Below are positions 35,872 to 48,379 of a stretch of 64,000 nucleotides of DNA, piece after piece. The position numbers and the translations under genes were made by a program. A model generated the notes under the pieces. That model was not told the DNA's origin. It did not search any database and was given only the letters and a program-made list of their open reading frames with translations. Numbering within the stretch: the stretch's first letter is position 1; each line of letters starts with the position of its first letter. The stretch spans positions 103,890,257 to 103,954,256 of the forward strand of contig NC_132989.1 in NCBI RefSeq assembly GCF_048564905.1, in the 5' to 3' direction. Source of the DNA: Vicugna pacos. Its lineage: Eukaryota; Chordata; Mammalia; Artiodactyla; Camelidae.

Positions 35872-35960
35872 GAGAAATTACTGTGTATCAGAATTGTGTT
35901 TTACCCTGAAGATACAGATGTGAGAAACCCAAAGCCAGCCCCTGATCACAGAGAGTATTT
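35872..35960 (-). repeat. L2 3'-end fragment, antisense
   Basis: 'actgtgtatcagaattgtgt' then 'cctgaagatacagatgtgag' and 'agccagcccctgatcacaga' match the antisense L2 3' end ('actatgtgccaggcactgtgct ... ggggatacagaggtgaacaa ... agtccctgccctcatgga'). Confidence 0.45.
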
Positions 35961-36304
35961 GAAAGTTAGCTTTTTTTGTTTTGTTTTTTAATGAAAGTAG
36001 TATGAAAACAATTTATTTTCCCCCAATCAAGATGAGAATACTATTGTATCTCATAATACGTGTAACCTCAAAAGAGAATGTATTCTGTCTAAAATTCTGA
36101 TCTGTGAGTCACTGAGAAACTGTGGACAAGATTTTTAAATTTCCTGTCTAATGCAATAAGAATGCTATCTGAAATAGTGTATCACTTCTTGAAATGCAAA
36201 GAAAATTGGAATTTTACGTTTCTCTCTTTGACCTTTCTCTACTGGACTGAAGAAGGGAACTGACTTTGTATTCATGTACTTTCTATATTTATCTTTGGTG
36301 CTGT

Positions 36305-36369
36305 GAAAGAAAGGAAGAAGAAAGGAAAGGAAGGAAAGAAGGAAGAGGGAAGGAGGAAGGGAAGAAGGG
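36305..36369 (+). repeat. Polypurine (GGAA)n-like tract
   Basis: 'gaaagaaaggaagaagaaag' and related units with no pyrimidine for about 65 bases. Confidence 0.95.
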
Positions 36370-37149
36370 CCCCTTATTTAATGGATTAGGCATTATATTC
36401 AAATAGATCAACTCAGCCAGTTAGGTGAATGCAGTAAATCAAGACCCTAGATGTTGGAAAAAAGAAAAAAAAATTATTACAGGAATAAACTAGCAAGAAA
36501 TCTGAGAAGAAGGGGTTGGCTCTTGATTTCTTTCTCTTTTTGTATATAGAAAGTATTGTTTTACAACTAGCACTCCCAGAGAGAAAAATGTAGTCACTAT
36601 ACAGCATATTAATTTTCAAGACCACTATTCAAGCTATAGTAACATAGCCTAGGTTACCTAAAAGAGGTAGTTTCCGAGCATGAAAGGAGTATCTATAAGG
36701 ACTATTTCCAGTGCATCTGAAGCAACCATATTCTATTGTTATATTTCTAACACACAGCAGAGGGCTCTAGTAGTACTGACCACAGAACGGAACACTGCAT
36801 TCATAACTTGAGCAAAATATAGAAACAGATATTTATTCAACACAACATTAGAAAATAAAAATAAAATGAGAAAAGAGAAGGCAGTTATCACTTAAATTGA
36901 TGAGTTTGTTCAAATGCTATTCAATGTTTCTTTGTTTTTGTTTTTAGACTTGCAATAAGCCTGCTCAGGTTTGCTTTTTTGCCAGTATTATATGAACATT
37001 ATATAGATCTGGAAAGTAATAATCAGAGAGGCTGTTGATTCCTTCCTAAATCATTTTAGTAATAAGACCATTAAGAGTATCAATATTACAGTAAAAATAA
37101 TAAAAAATCTTGCTCTTAAAGTAGATGGGATTATAGTTCATAAATAAAA

Positions 37150-37480
37150 CCTAATTATTGAAAAACTGATAAGGCACTGGGCTAACCACTGAAATGAGAC
37201 AATTATGAATAAAATATAGTATCTCTTCTGATTCAGTAGAAATAATACAAAAAGCAAAATTATGCAAGACAAGATAGAGCGAGTGTCATGAAAGAGATAA
37301 AACTAAAGCAAGGCACTAGAGCGGTATAAATGAGAAGAATCATGTAAATTGTTTACTTGGGTGGATGAATGGGGAGAATTAGGGTGAGGTGCTTTGCAGG
37401 CAGAGCAAAAGCTCTACCACACATAATATTAGGGCAAATAGGAGAAATATCCAGGAATTACAGATGTTCAGTTTGACAGA
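37150..37480 (-). repeat. L2-like fragment, antisense
   Basis: 'ggcactgggctaaccactga' begins a run of short matches to the antisense L2 3' region, including 'gaatagcagagcaaaagc'-like 'tttgcaggcagagcaaaagc' at about 37390. Diverged; extent uncertain. Confidence 0.45.
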
Positions 37481-37694
37481 AGAGTAGCATTCAGAAAGAA
37501 AGAGATGAGCTATATAAGTTACAGTGGGTTAATTTCATCAAGAATCTATAAATATCTTGATGAATCATTTTATTTAAAATCAGATAGGCTTAAGTACGGC
37601 CCCTGTTAAAACTAGAAGAAGACTCAAAATCCTTCACATGACAAGTATCTTAAAGTCATCAGGAGGGCATATATTCCAATATCCACATAGCTAA

Positions 37695-37800
37695 TAAGTT
37701 CAATAAATATTGATAGCATTTTGTGTGCAAGTATCAAGTATCTCTGTTGTTATATACAGAAGTCATTTTTGTTGGATCTGATTAAATTCACAATTGTTTA
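37695..37800 (-). repeat. L2-like 3' end fragment, antisense
   Basis: 'ttcaataaatattgatagca' followed by 'tttgtgtgcaagtatcaagt' resembles the antisense L2 terminus ('ttcaacaaatatttattgagcacctactatgtgccagg'). Confidence 0.4.
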
Positions 37801-38149
37801 TATATTTTGCTTTGCCATAGCATCAGAGTTTGAGATCATAAACCTCAAGAATATTCAGTAAGTTTCCATTATGTTTTTCCGTAAAATACATGATAAATTT
37901 CTAGTAAAGAAAGCAAAACATGGCCTTCTGTATACAGTTGGCTAAGTTTTGATAAGAAATTCCATGGAACCCTTTGTCCATTTAAATTGATCATTATTAC
38001 TAATATATTTTACAGGGTGAATTGCATTGTGCTTTTATCTAAACAAGTTTATTATTTATTTCTTGAGATGAGTATTTCAAATTAGTCTTTCAAAATATGC
38101 ATGGTACACAATATCTTAAATATTTCAATTAAAGCCACACTCTCCAGCA

Positions 38150-39430
38150 ACATTTTTTTTTCCCATACGCTAGGCCTACTCCATGATTTTATTAATAAAT
38201 GAACTGCTTCCCCAATCTCAACTGGTCCTCTAGGACTCCTGATCAATTTCTAAGATTCAATAGTAATACAAATGTTTATTAATTCTTCCTGAGTGAGAGT
38301 AATGGCCTCCCCCAGTGTTGCTGATGACCGTGGCCTCCTCTTCAGCTTGGAAGCAAATCCTATCCATTGAAGAGATCACTACATAACCTTTACAAACTCT
38401 TGGGGAAAGATCCCTTTATTGCCACTATTTGGTCTTTTTCCTATAGGAACAGCACTTCAGGTTGATTTAGTAACCCATATATAGTTCTAGATTTTCCAGC
38501 AAAATATCTAAAACAAGTTGGTAAGAGTGTTATTCTTCCTCTGAAGAAGTCTTGTGAGCCTTCTTCCCAATGGCCACAGTCTCCATCAGTTTCTATTTAT
38601 TATCTCGTTAAACTGATGCTGGTACAACAGCCTCATTTGGCAGCACTCTTTACCTACAGAGCAAGTGGTAATGACAACACTGAAATGGTTTCTCCTTTGC
38701 CTCCTCCTCTAGAAGATGTGGTAGAATTTGACTGGTAAAGAACTGCACAACTGTCTTCCACTTTCTCTTCTACAACATTACTTTCCGACTTGAAATCTCT
38801 CCTCTCTCCTCTCTTTGGTCAAAACTAACCCTTTTTAACTATATGGGAGGATGTCATGATCTACCCAAGGTTCTATTCAGGAATGCACAAGCCAAATTCA
38901 GTGTTATGGATGCATGTCTTTTATAGTGACATCTTCAACTGGCCCAGCGTAGCTCCTATCTTTAGATGATTAAGTCAGTTAAAGCAAGATAACAGTAAAA
39001 AGGTAATAAAATTGCATAATTACATCACTCTCATAACTTATTTCTACACCCCAATCCTTGAAAGCTTTTCAATATTATCTCCCCTTCCCTCTTCTCATAT
39101 TCAATTGGAGATCATATCTGCATTATACTTTTCAAGAATTTCTCCCCTTCTGAATTGCTTATTGAAACTTTTCATGAAACCACTGCATCGAGGGTGATAA
39201 GTAATGAACTATGTCCATGTAATATTATGTTTCTTTGTCCATTTCTGTATTTTAGTAGTAGTGTGTAGCTTGATGGGAAGAAATATACCCAAGTGGGCCA
39301 AATTGATAGACTGTTCTCTTTTCTGAACCTCTAAGTGTCGGCAGTTTGCTCCCCTACAGGACAAGCAAAGCCTAGAACAGAATAACCATTAATTCCAACA
39401 TACTTCCGTATACTCCTCTAGAACTATGGA
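38150..39430. other. Unassigned complex segment, possibly a fossil retroelement interior
   Basis: About 1.3 kb of higher sequence complexity than its surroundings ('gtgttgctgatgaccgtggc', 'aactggcccagcgtagctcc', 'aagtgtcggcagtttgctcc'), without simple repeats or L1 phrases. Its flavour suggests the inside of an old LTR element read antisense, but I cannot name a family. The alternative is unique intergenic DNA. Neither strand has an open frame of note. Confidence 0.3.
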
Positions 39431-39539
39431 TATGGGTTTAAATATATTCCACTTGTAAACTATCCTCAGATTCATAGTATTATCAAAATGTCATATGATC
39501 AATAAAAATTACTAGATATATTGATATATTCTATTTATT

Positions 39540-39690
39540 TTTATTTATTTTTAAATTTTATCATGGTAAGATTGACTTTTGACATGTGTTTCAAGTATGT
39601 AACATAATGATTAAATATTTGTATGTATTAAAAGTGATTATCACAGTAAGTCTAGTTATATTCTACTTAGTAAATATTATTCATGCAGTA
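39540..39690 (-). mobile_element. Ancient L1 3' UTR fragment, antisense
   Basis: 'acatgtgtttcaagtatgta', 'acataatgattaaatatttg' and 'atcacagtaagtctagttat' match the antisense L1M 3' UTR series ('tcaggtgtacaacataatgattcaatatttg ... accacaataagtctagttaac'). Confidence 0.5.
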
Positions 39691-39939
39691 AGTTTTTCTG
39701 GGGCAATAGATGGAGTGCCATTCTAATGATGCACAGTTGGCAAAATGACAATATAAATTCTTATCCCATGAGGTTAATCATCTACATATGCTCCATGTGA
39801 TTCAAAAATATTAGTTCATACTAAATTTTAGAATAAAAAGTTTAAATAAAAGCAGTTAAAGCACTAGCTGTGTAACTGACGAGGAACCTATGGGGCCTTC
39901 TCGGAATGGACCCCTCCGTATCCTCCTCCTGCCTCTTGT

Positions 39940-40095
39940 TTGATGTCAAAATCTTTGGATACTCAAGTCCCATAGCTGGCCCTCTGCAATGTGGGGCCAG
40001 GAATATGAAGGACTAACTGTATATTTGTTGGAAAAATTTAGTGCATAAGTGGATCCACACAGTTCAAACCCCTGTTGTTCAAGGCCCAACTATAC
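39940..40095. mobile_element. Tigger/MER2-type DNA transposon remnant
   Basis: The right end, 'gcataagtggatccacacag' and 'ttcaaacccctgttgttcaa' ending 'ggcccaactata', is the terminal inverted repeat region of MER2/Tigger ('gtataagtggacccgcgcagttcaaacccgtgttgttcaagggccaactg', TA target). The left part ('aaatctttggatactcaagt') resembles an interior Tigger-like stretch. A short, non-autonomous, inactive remnant. Confidence 0.65.
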
Positions 40096-40414
40096 TTAAG
40101 TTTCAAGATTAGAGTCATAGCAATAAACACAGTAACATTTTAATACTTTGATTGCATCACATTTTTTAAAAAATCTGAAATATTTAAGATTGCAGAGAAA
40201 AGAAATGGAGATAAACAAACTGCTAGCCTTGGAATTTTCCCTACATAATTGTTTGTTTCACTTTTAAAATTTAGAAACAACCGTGCAAGGATTCATAGAC
40301 TCTAGATATACTTTATGACAGATGAATAAGCATAGATTTTGTAGCTGGCATGATTGCTACTTTAATAAGCTCTCTTCAGTGACAGGCTTTTGTAATCTTG
40401 GGTGAAGTAAAACA

Positions 40415-40445
40415 TTTAGTGTGCTACCTCACGCAGCACACTAAA
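40415..40445. repeat. Perfect 11-bp inverted repeat with 9-base loop
   Basis: Arms 'tttagtgtgct' (40415-40425) and 'agcacactaaa' (40435-40445) are exact reverse complements. Confidence 0.95.
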
Positions 40446-40625
40446 ACCTTTAATAAGGCTATATCATTAGGGCAGGTGATACTAACTAAAGGAACACAGT
40501 AAGATCAATTCGCAGTGGCCATGAAAATGTGTCACTTAAGTCATAAGTAATTCATGATGGCCCTAGCCATTGGCCCTGTGGATTCACCAATACGTTCCAC
40601 ACACTTCCCCCCGGGATCCCTAGGG

Positions 40626-40626
<1 letters not shown>

Positions 40627-40723
<97 letters not shown>

Positions 40724-40733
40724 CTATATATAT
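40627..40733. repeat. Compound (TA)n(TG)n(TA)n microsatellite
   Basis: About 60 bases of TA, then a dozen or so TG units, then TA again. It produces meaningless YIYIY/VCVCV frames on both strands (40552-40924). Confidence 0.97.
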
Positions 40734-41779
40734 CCTTTTTGGGACTCTTGGAACCAAGAGATACAAGTAACAGGACAGATTCATATGACAGCAATACAAC
40801 TAGAAAAGTATTGAAAAGAGGAAGCAGATTCTCAAAAGTCAACTTATTCCCTATAAGTATATATTTTCCTTGCATTCAAAAATTTAAACAAAAATCATGG
40901 GAGACAATATATTTGTTTTTATAAAATTCAGTGATTTCTTTATTGAGGATGGAAATAATAAAATATCCTAAAATATTTTTAAAATATAAAAATATTTGCA
41001 CTGTGAAGAATTAGAACTGTTGAGTTAGAATAAAACAAAAAAAGTTGTTCTTTACATAAGTTTTTAAAGATTACTAATGAATAGAGGTAAACAGAGGTGT
41101 TACAAATGAATACTTTTCTGTAGCTGCTATGAAAGAAAGTAAACAACACCCAGAAACCTGATTTATAAATCAATATTTATCATATGATGTCAGGGTGCCT
41201 CAAACTGGATATGTTTCCTAAATTAATCACATTCATAGTAGTGACATCTCATAAGCATTGGTGGATAGACTGTGAGTTCCAGAATGACTGCCAGGGAACA
41301 TCACCAGCTTTGCGTCCAGCACATATATGCAGCCTTAGCAGCCTTCAGATTCCTCCCAGTACTCTTACTCTAGCAAGACATATTATGCTTAGATCATTGT
41401 CTCCCAGAGAGTCTAGAGAATCAGTTTAGTGTTCTATGGATATTTTTCCAGATGATTCCTTGAGCCCTGAAAAATCATGCGTCCATTCTGAAATGAAAAC
41501 AGAGTTGAAGTCAAAAAAAAAAGGATCCTATCAAAACCTTTCCTCTTTCCATACACTTGCACTAAACTTCTCCCATCTTTGGTCTCCTTTTTGTCCTAGA
41601 ATTATATTATAATCTCTGTCTGGTGATAAAGTGAAAAAGAGAGAGACCTTGATCACCCAAATTTTAGGATACAAAAAGGGGAAAAGATGATCTGTAATAC
41701 CTATAGATAAATTCAGTAAATAATGTTAGTTTTGTTCTTTGGGAAAAAGAAACTTTAGAATTAAACCCATTATGCTTAA
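40734..41779. other. Unassigned sequence
   Basis: No gene recognised. The plus frame at 41184-41429 has no known domain and overlaps a weak L2-like match. Confidence 0.5.
41255..41335 (+). repeat. Possible L2 fragment
   Basis: 'agactgtgagttccagaatg' and 'tgcgtccagcacatatatgc' loosely follow L2 sense sequence ('gactgtgagctcc ... tatccccagcacctagcac'). Confidence 0.3.
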
Positions 41780-42030
41780 TTTTATTTGGTTTGTTTTCAA
41801 TATATACTCTTTTCATATATTTAAAAAATCAAATCATAATACAATTTATACATCAAACATTATTCATCTACTTCTGTTCCTACTCATTCCATTGTCCATT
41901 TCTCTTTATAGGTGACCACTATCTTCATTTAGTCTTCAGGGTCTTTGTTTCTATCTAGATAAAGTCAAATATATATAAATACTATTTTATATATAATTTT
42001 CCTCATTTTGTTATAAAAGGTAATGAAAAA
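41780..42030 (-). mobile_element. Possible ancient L1 3' UTR, antisense
   Basis: 'ccattgtccatttctcttta' and 'taggtgaccactatcttcat' resemble the antisense 3' UTR of old L1M families. Weak. Confidence 0.3.
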
Positions 42031-42129
42031 TACAATAGAGTCTATGGTGTCCTAGCTAGTTTTATCATTTAAAGTGTCGGCAGAGACTAAAGAGCATGCT
42101 GCCACAGGGTGACTGAAGAGAGTTTAATG

Positions 42130-42660
42130 CAGTGTTGTAGAGGTGGATTAGTTGGGTTCTCCTGAGAAACAGGAGATATACGTTATAATATACAATATAT
42201 ACCATATATATATAAAATAAAAGAAGATTTATTGTAGGAATTGTAGGCATTGGTTCACAAGGTTATGGAGGCCAAGAAGTCCAATACTCTGCAGTCTACA
42301 AGCTGGAGAAACAAACCAGAAAAGCCTGTGGTGTAATTCAGTCCCAGACTGAAGGTCTGAGAAGAGGGGCAGACACTGGTGTAAATCCTAATCTCAGTTT
42401 AAGAACCAGAGCACCAAGAGCACCAGTATCTGAGTGCAGGAGAAGATGGACGTCTCAGCTTAAGCAGAGAGAGAGAGAGAATGAATTTGTCCTTTCTTCT
42501 CGTTTTTGTTCTATTCAGGCTCTTCGTGGACTGGATGGTGCCTGCCTGCATGGGTGAGGGTGAAACTTCTTTACTCAATCTACTGTTTCAAATGCAGAAA
42601 TAACGTTTTACCTGGGTATCCATTATCCCAGTTAGGCTGACACATAAAATGAAGCATCAC
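42130..42660. repeat. Ancient interspersed repeat, unassigned family
   Basis: The segment has the layout of a known dispersed mammalian repeat: 'ggttctcctgagaaacagga', a TA-rich run, 'agaagatttattgtaggaat' with 'tggttcacaaggttatggag', and the end 'gttaggctgacacataaaat'. An internal (GA)n sits near 42466-42480. A broken fossil; I do not name the family from memory. Confidence 0.55.
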
Positions 42661-42750
42661 AAAAAAGGAACTGACAGGGTTAAGAGAATCCACAAGGGAT
42701 GGAAAAGCACCCAACACTAGAAACATTGGGAAGCTGTTACCCTTGTAGGA

Positions 42751-42887
42751 CAAATATTTGGTTCTGTTCAAAATGTCCATGAGCATATTTTGTCCTGTCA
42801 AATGCTAATGAATAGAGTAAAATATCAAGGATTTTTTTGGTGAGGACCAAATATCTTATGGACATTTTGGAGAGTACCAAATATCTG
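42751..42887. repeat. Imperfect inverted repeat, 45/44-bp arms, 48-bp loop
   Basis: The left arm 42751-42795 and right arm 42844-42887 are reverse complements over most of their length, sharing the core 'aaaatgtccat' (42770-42780) with 'atggacatttt' (42858-42868), and 'ggaccaaatat' with 'catattttgtcc'. This could be a fold-back of a small DNA transposon or a duplicated-inverted unit. The hairpin RNA would be long and imperfect. Confidence 0.85.
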
Positions 42888-45800
42888 TTAACCGCTGATA
42901 CCACTGACAGGTCTGAGGGGAGAGAGTAGTTTCTAGAATCCAAGTGTAGGACCAATAGTCTTTGGTAGGAGCACACTGAAAAACATGGGTCCAGAAGAGA
43001 AGGAATCAGGACAATAAATATCTCTGCTTATTTCTCCTCCCACTATCCAATATTCTGCATGTACCTCCGATTAGACAAAGCAGACGGAAGTCAGAGGAGA
43101 AAGGAGCAGAGGAGATCAGTTCACTTGAAAACAAGCTTGGAAGATGATATCACTAGCTGGTCTTTCATAGCATGAATTTCAGTTGCTGTAGACTGGGTAA
43201 GAATGAAAGTTTTAAAGACAGAAGACAAAACTTGGTTCAAGCCCCAGCTCTCCCACTTACTAATTACATGATTTAAAACAAGTGAATTAACACTTGATAT
43301 CCTCTAATGAAAATGACATGTGTCTTCTTTATCGTTATTTTAATGACAATATTACATGAAACTCAAGTATTAGCCTGGAATATGTAAGGCTGCAAGAAAC
43401 ATTTATATGACTAATAAAAATTATATACACAAATATATATATGTTTAATATATATATTCCACTCACATAAAATAAGACGTTAGAAGGCATAATTTGCTAA
43501 TTTGGTAACATTGGTTTAACAGTTTGATCATAGGGTCTGTTTAATATCTCAGTGATTCTCCTGGCCTCTCCCTTATGGGTGACACAGTTCTAGCTGTCAC
43601 AGTCACACTCAGTTCAGGAGAAGAATGATGGGGGGAAAGGGTCAGTACCACAGACTCTGCTTTTATCTCCTTGTCTGGAACTTTATTATAAGGACTCTTC
43701 TACTATCTATGGGTACTTGTATTATGTGGTATTCCCGCTTTAGGGTCTATAGTAGAGGCCAAGAGGTAGTAGAAGGTTGTAAATGGATGTCAGGTAAGCA
43801 AAACTAGACAGCATAAACATAAAATCCATTAACTCAATTCACAATGTATAATGGGCACTGATATTTGCCACCTAATGCCATTATCGTCATTATCTTGCAT
43901 GAATATTACATAATTAACTCATTAACACTCCATTTTTGACATTTAGTTTTTTAATTATAAAAATACCTCATAAAAAATATTTGTACATTGGACATGCTTA
44001 TATTTAATTCATTGAAACACATTCCTTTAAGTAAAAAGGAAGATAATTTGAGAGAGATATATATATATATATATAAAAGTTTGGTTTATAGATTTTATGT
44101 ATATATAATTATATATAAATTTATATTTATGTAAATTCAGCAATAGGTAAAGTTTTAACTTTATTCTTACTGATGACCTTATATCCAGCAATATTTATAC
44201 ACTGGAAATATTATTAATAAAAATATAATTTTCTCTCATTAAGGAATCTTTATGTCTTCAGTCTGTTCTTCTTTTATTTCAAGTTGTTCCAACTTCTGTT
44301 TTAATTTTATGCAAGTCTTATGCCAAGCAATTGCTCTGAGCTACTGCATGTATTTGATGGAAGATTAAAACATTTTAAGCAGAGGATTAAAGTAATCTAA
44401 ATGTATGTAATAACTCTTCACCTCTTCCTACTCTCTTTCTAAGGAGAAGGAAAACTTCAGTTCTACCCAGTGTTATAAGTATATACAGACATCAACTTGA
44501 TTGCATTAATGTTCAACAAATAATGCTTATATCACCTAGAATGAAACTCTGGGAAATTTAATTTTTAATTATATTCAAGAGAAGTTCAAGTTTGAATTAA
44601 AATTCTCTATTAGGGAACTTAATATCCTCCTAAGAATGAGCTCATCTTCAGGTTAAAAAAAAAAAGTTTGAGTTCATGTTCAGTATCTCAACATTGGCTA
44701 AGGAAAACATTTTTATAAATCCAATTTTTTAGTCAGAGATTAGTGTCTGAGTTCTGGGAAACTACTTTCCTATCTTTTTAATGATCTGAAATGCATAGAA
44801 AACTATAATACATTATAGTGGGGTATACTGGAAATAATTTAGGGTACTTGGGAGCATCCATATGCTCCTAGTGCCCAATCAGGCTCCTCCTTTCCCAATG
44901 CCAACTGTTAGTCCAATTAAGGTACTTTTTATCTATATAAGTCCATAAGCCTTGATCAAGATTTTGAGTACTTAAACTGTGTATCATCCACAAAGAGTTA
45001 TACCAGATAGACATTGAGTGAATTGTTGTTACAGAATCCTGTATCTCTCATGTACTACATAACAAATATGTGTAGGTCTAAAGCTGATTACACCTGGACA
45101 TATGCTAATAATTTACTGTGTGATCCATTTGTAGTTTCTTCACCACTCTTCATTATTACTGGGAGTTTTGTTAGTGATTTATAACTCAAAATGTTTTAGA
45201 GTTAATATGTTAAGCAAATGATATATTAACTGAAACTTTCTTGTAGCTCAAATGATCTGCTAAATGTGCAAGCACACAATATTTCCTAGACTATGTATTA
45301 ATCCTACTTAGTCTAACAAAATTACATATTCAGTATTCTGTTCTGATTTACCGTCTCCTCCCTAACAAGGAGATTGAAGATGTGAATTATGCTTTCCATT
45401 GAATAATGTCACCGTTATAAATGAGAGGAGCATCCCTGCCTTCTGGATTCTTGTTACATTTGCAAGATAACATCAAAAAGATAAAAATATGTTTATTATA
45501 TAAGAAACTTCCTTCAAAAATGTAATTGGTTACATGAATGAATGTAATCATTTCTTAATTTTAAATCTCAAAATTAAAAAGAAAATGACTGACTCCCCAC
45601 TAACAAAATGTTCTTAAGTAACAATTTAGGACTGAAACAAAGTTTGAATTTAAATTTTGGAGATATGGCTTAAAAGTAATGCAATTATGAGATATTATCA
45701 AATATTGCATCTAGTTATCTAAAAAATACGTATCATATGGCTGAATACACTATAGAAAACATTTTAAAAATCAAAATATTATTGAAAAATAGGCATTATC

Positions 45801-46189
45801 ATCTTTGCTAATTAACTTGAAATAGTAATTGTTATGAAAATACACAAACTTTATCATTCTAATGGGAAGGCAACAATCTAGAAAATACAGAGTGAGCGGA
45901 TATATTACACAGATTAAATGGCCAGTATTGTTAAGAATGTACTACTGTTCAGCATCAACATAAAACTCTTGCACAATATCTTCCTGAACCTGGGTTTTTT
46001 TGAACTGGATTCAATCTAAACGGAGCAAGGCCACACAGGTGTTACAGCATGAAATGTAAAGCTGGGAGGCACTGGACCCCAGGACTGGGGGAGGTAACCA
46101 TTAGAGGAGGGAATTTTTAAGGACATGCTGTTTATTTCTGGAATCTGGCAAGGTATTCTAAGATCTGTCTGACTTCTTAACAAATTTCT
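42888..46189. other. Unassigned AT-rich sequence
   Basis: No gene seen. A short (AT)n lies at 44055-44075. The plus frame at 43625-43807 has no recognisable domain. Confidence 0.5.
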
Positions 46190-46510
46190 GTGGACATTAC
46201 ACAGTATTGTTAACAATAGGCACATCATTGTATAGTAGATCTTTAGATCCTATTTATCTAGAACAATTGAAATTTTATACCCATTAAACAGCAACTCCCC
46301 ATTTCCTTCTCCCACCGAGTCCCTGGCAACCACAACTGTGACCTCTATTTCAACAAATCTGATTTATTTGAGAGGCCTCAGATAAGTGGAGCGCAGTACC
46401 TGTCCTTCTGTGACAAGCTTATTTTACTTAGCATAATGTCCTCCAATTTCACACAAGTTGTCACATATGACAAGACTTCCTTCTTTTTTAAGGGCAATAC
46501 CTCATCATCT
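46190..46510 (-). mobile_element. L1 3' UTR/ORF2 end, antisense
   Basis: 'acagtattgttaacaatagg', 'ccgagtccctggcaaccaca', 'cttattttacttagcataat' and 'gtcctccaatttcacacaag' follow the antisense L1MA-type 3' end in order. It breaks off after the 'ttaagggc' position near 46500. Confidence 0.8.
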
Positions 46511-46731
46511 GTTTTAAAGGGTGGTACAACATTGGGTTGTTTGTAGAATGCACAGGCACTGATATAGATATTCTCCATTTTGCTTTTGTTAGTATTTTCT
46601 TTTGCATACAGGTAGATACCTGACATATCTTCAAATAAATGGTTTAAAATTTTAGTGTATTTGCCAAGAAGAATTAAGAGCCCTCTGGTGGCAATAGTTA
46701 TGTATTTAACATGAGACAAATTAGCACTGGG

Positions 46732-46756
46732 GTGTGTGTGTGTGTGTGTGTGTGCG
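46732..46756. repeat. (TG)n microsatellite
   Basis: About 12 TG units. Confidence 0.95.
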
Positions 46757-48379
46757 TTTTCTCTAGCCTGTTTCAGCTAAATAGATGTTAGTGAATGAGT
46801 AGCAACAGAACTGGACTTAATCAGGACAAGGCTTTTCCAAGTAAGAGTTAAAAAGTAGGTAAGGGGCATAGGAGGTGACAGAATACTAAAGGGAGAGATC
46901 CTATGGTTTCCATGACATTTGGTTTTTGAAAGAACAGAAATCAGCACATAGGGGCAGATGTGTGAAAAAGGAGTTAAAAGCTAGAGCGGGGAAAGGCTAC
47001 ACCTACTCACAAATTAAATGTGAAGTCTTCCCTGGAAAACCAATATGAAATTAAAATTTATTCCCAGAAATCTTTATTCTGCTCTCTGCTTTATTTTTCT
47101 CCAACGCATTTATTAGCAGTAATACAGTAAATATTTATTTTTCATAAACTCTATTTCTATTCCCTTACCCCCTAGAAATAAAAGCATGTTTTTATCCCCT
47201 CAATGTTTACCCAAGAGTTTCAAGAATATAATATTGTGTTATAATCACTATACTTGTCATAATACTAGCTCAGAGAAACAATGGTTATATTGTATTCTAA
47301 AACCTAAGGATATGCAACAGAGAAGCTGTGATTAGAATTGCTGAGTTTATTAAACTGAGAATAAAATGTACATTTATTCGCCTCCCTAACTCCGGCATTT
47401 CTTTGGAGTTGGGGAAAAGGTTGGGGCTAAAAGGAGGAAAAAGGCAGTTGAGACTGGCCTTATAGACCTTGGAGACAGTGAAGTTTCTTTGGAAGTCAAG
47501 GAATGACCACTTTTACCATTGGAGATATTTCCTAATTATATTTACAAATAATGCATGCACCCTCTTTGTTCTCATCAAATCCTGTTTCTTTAGAAGCTCC
47601 TTCCAGAAAAGAAAATCCCTCAGTAAGGAGAGTAAAATAAAACATATAATTATTCTTCTGAGCATTTATCTTTACTTTTATTATCTTGCCTTTATTTTCA
47701 TTTAGTTGTAATCAAATTATTACCTCATAAAACAGGACAATGATACTATAACTGCTCTTGTTTTATAGTTTGAAGACTAATATTCTATGTTATCATACCC
47801 TGAATTTCAGTATTTTTAAAGTCAGGAATAAATATTTTTACACTGGAGGATGGAGTGGAAGAAGAAATACTAAGCAGTACAGACAACTCTTAGCATATCA
47901 TCTTGATTTCATTATATTCTAATGGAAGAATTAATAGCTCACACTTGATTATGATTAGTTTTGGATGCTCAAAAGTTTGCAAATACAATTCAATAATCAG
48001 ATTCATATTACATTATCAAAATAGAGGAATCTCTTGGCATTCACGATTCCATTATCTTAAAGTTAAGACAGAGAATATCATTAGTCACAAAACTAATTTT
48101 TTTTGCAATATCCTATTTGTAGGCATTAGAAGTTTAATCACAGATACCCAAATATCATACAATTGTTTCAAACTTAATCTGGATTAAAATTCATTAGATT
48201 CATGAAATGTATGGAGTTTCCTGAAGCAATTTTTTATATTTCTGTGTTTTCAAAATGACTATTTTGATACTGTGATTCATTAAAAGAAATAAATATTCGG
48301 TCTTTGTCCCCTTTCTGGCACAATGCTCCTAAATCCCTGGGAATTTCTTAAGTGCTGAGAGCAAAAAAAAAAGATGTCT
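46757..48379. other. Unassigned sequence
   Basis: No gene or named repeat recognised. The 94-codon plus frame at 47903-48187 is AT-driven and featureless. Confidence 0.5.

Noticed and set aside
40552-40924. Frames of up to 107 codons rich in YIYIY, HTHT and VCVC
   Set aside because: Direct translation of the TA/TG microsatellite.
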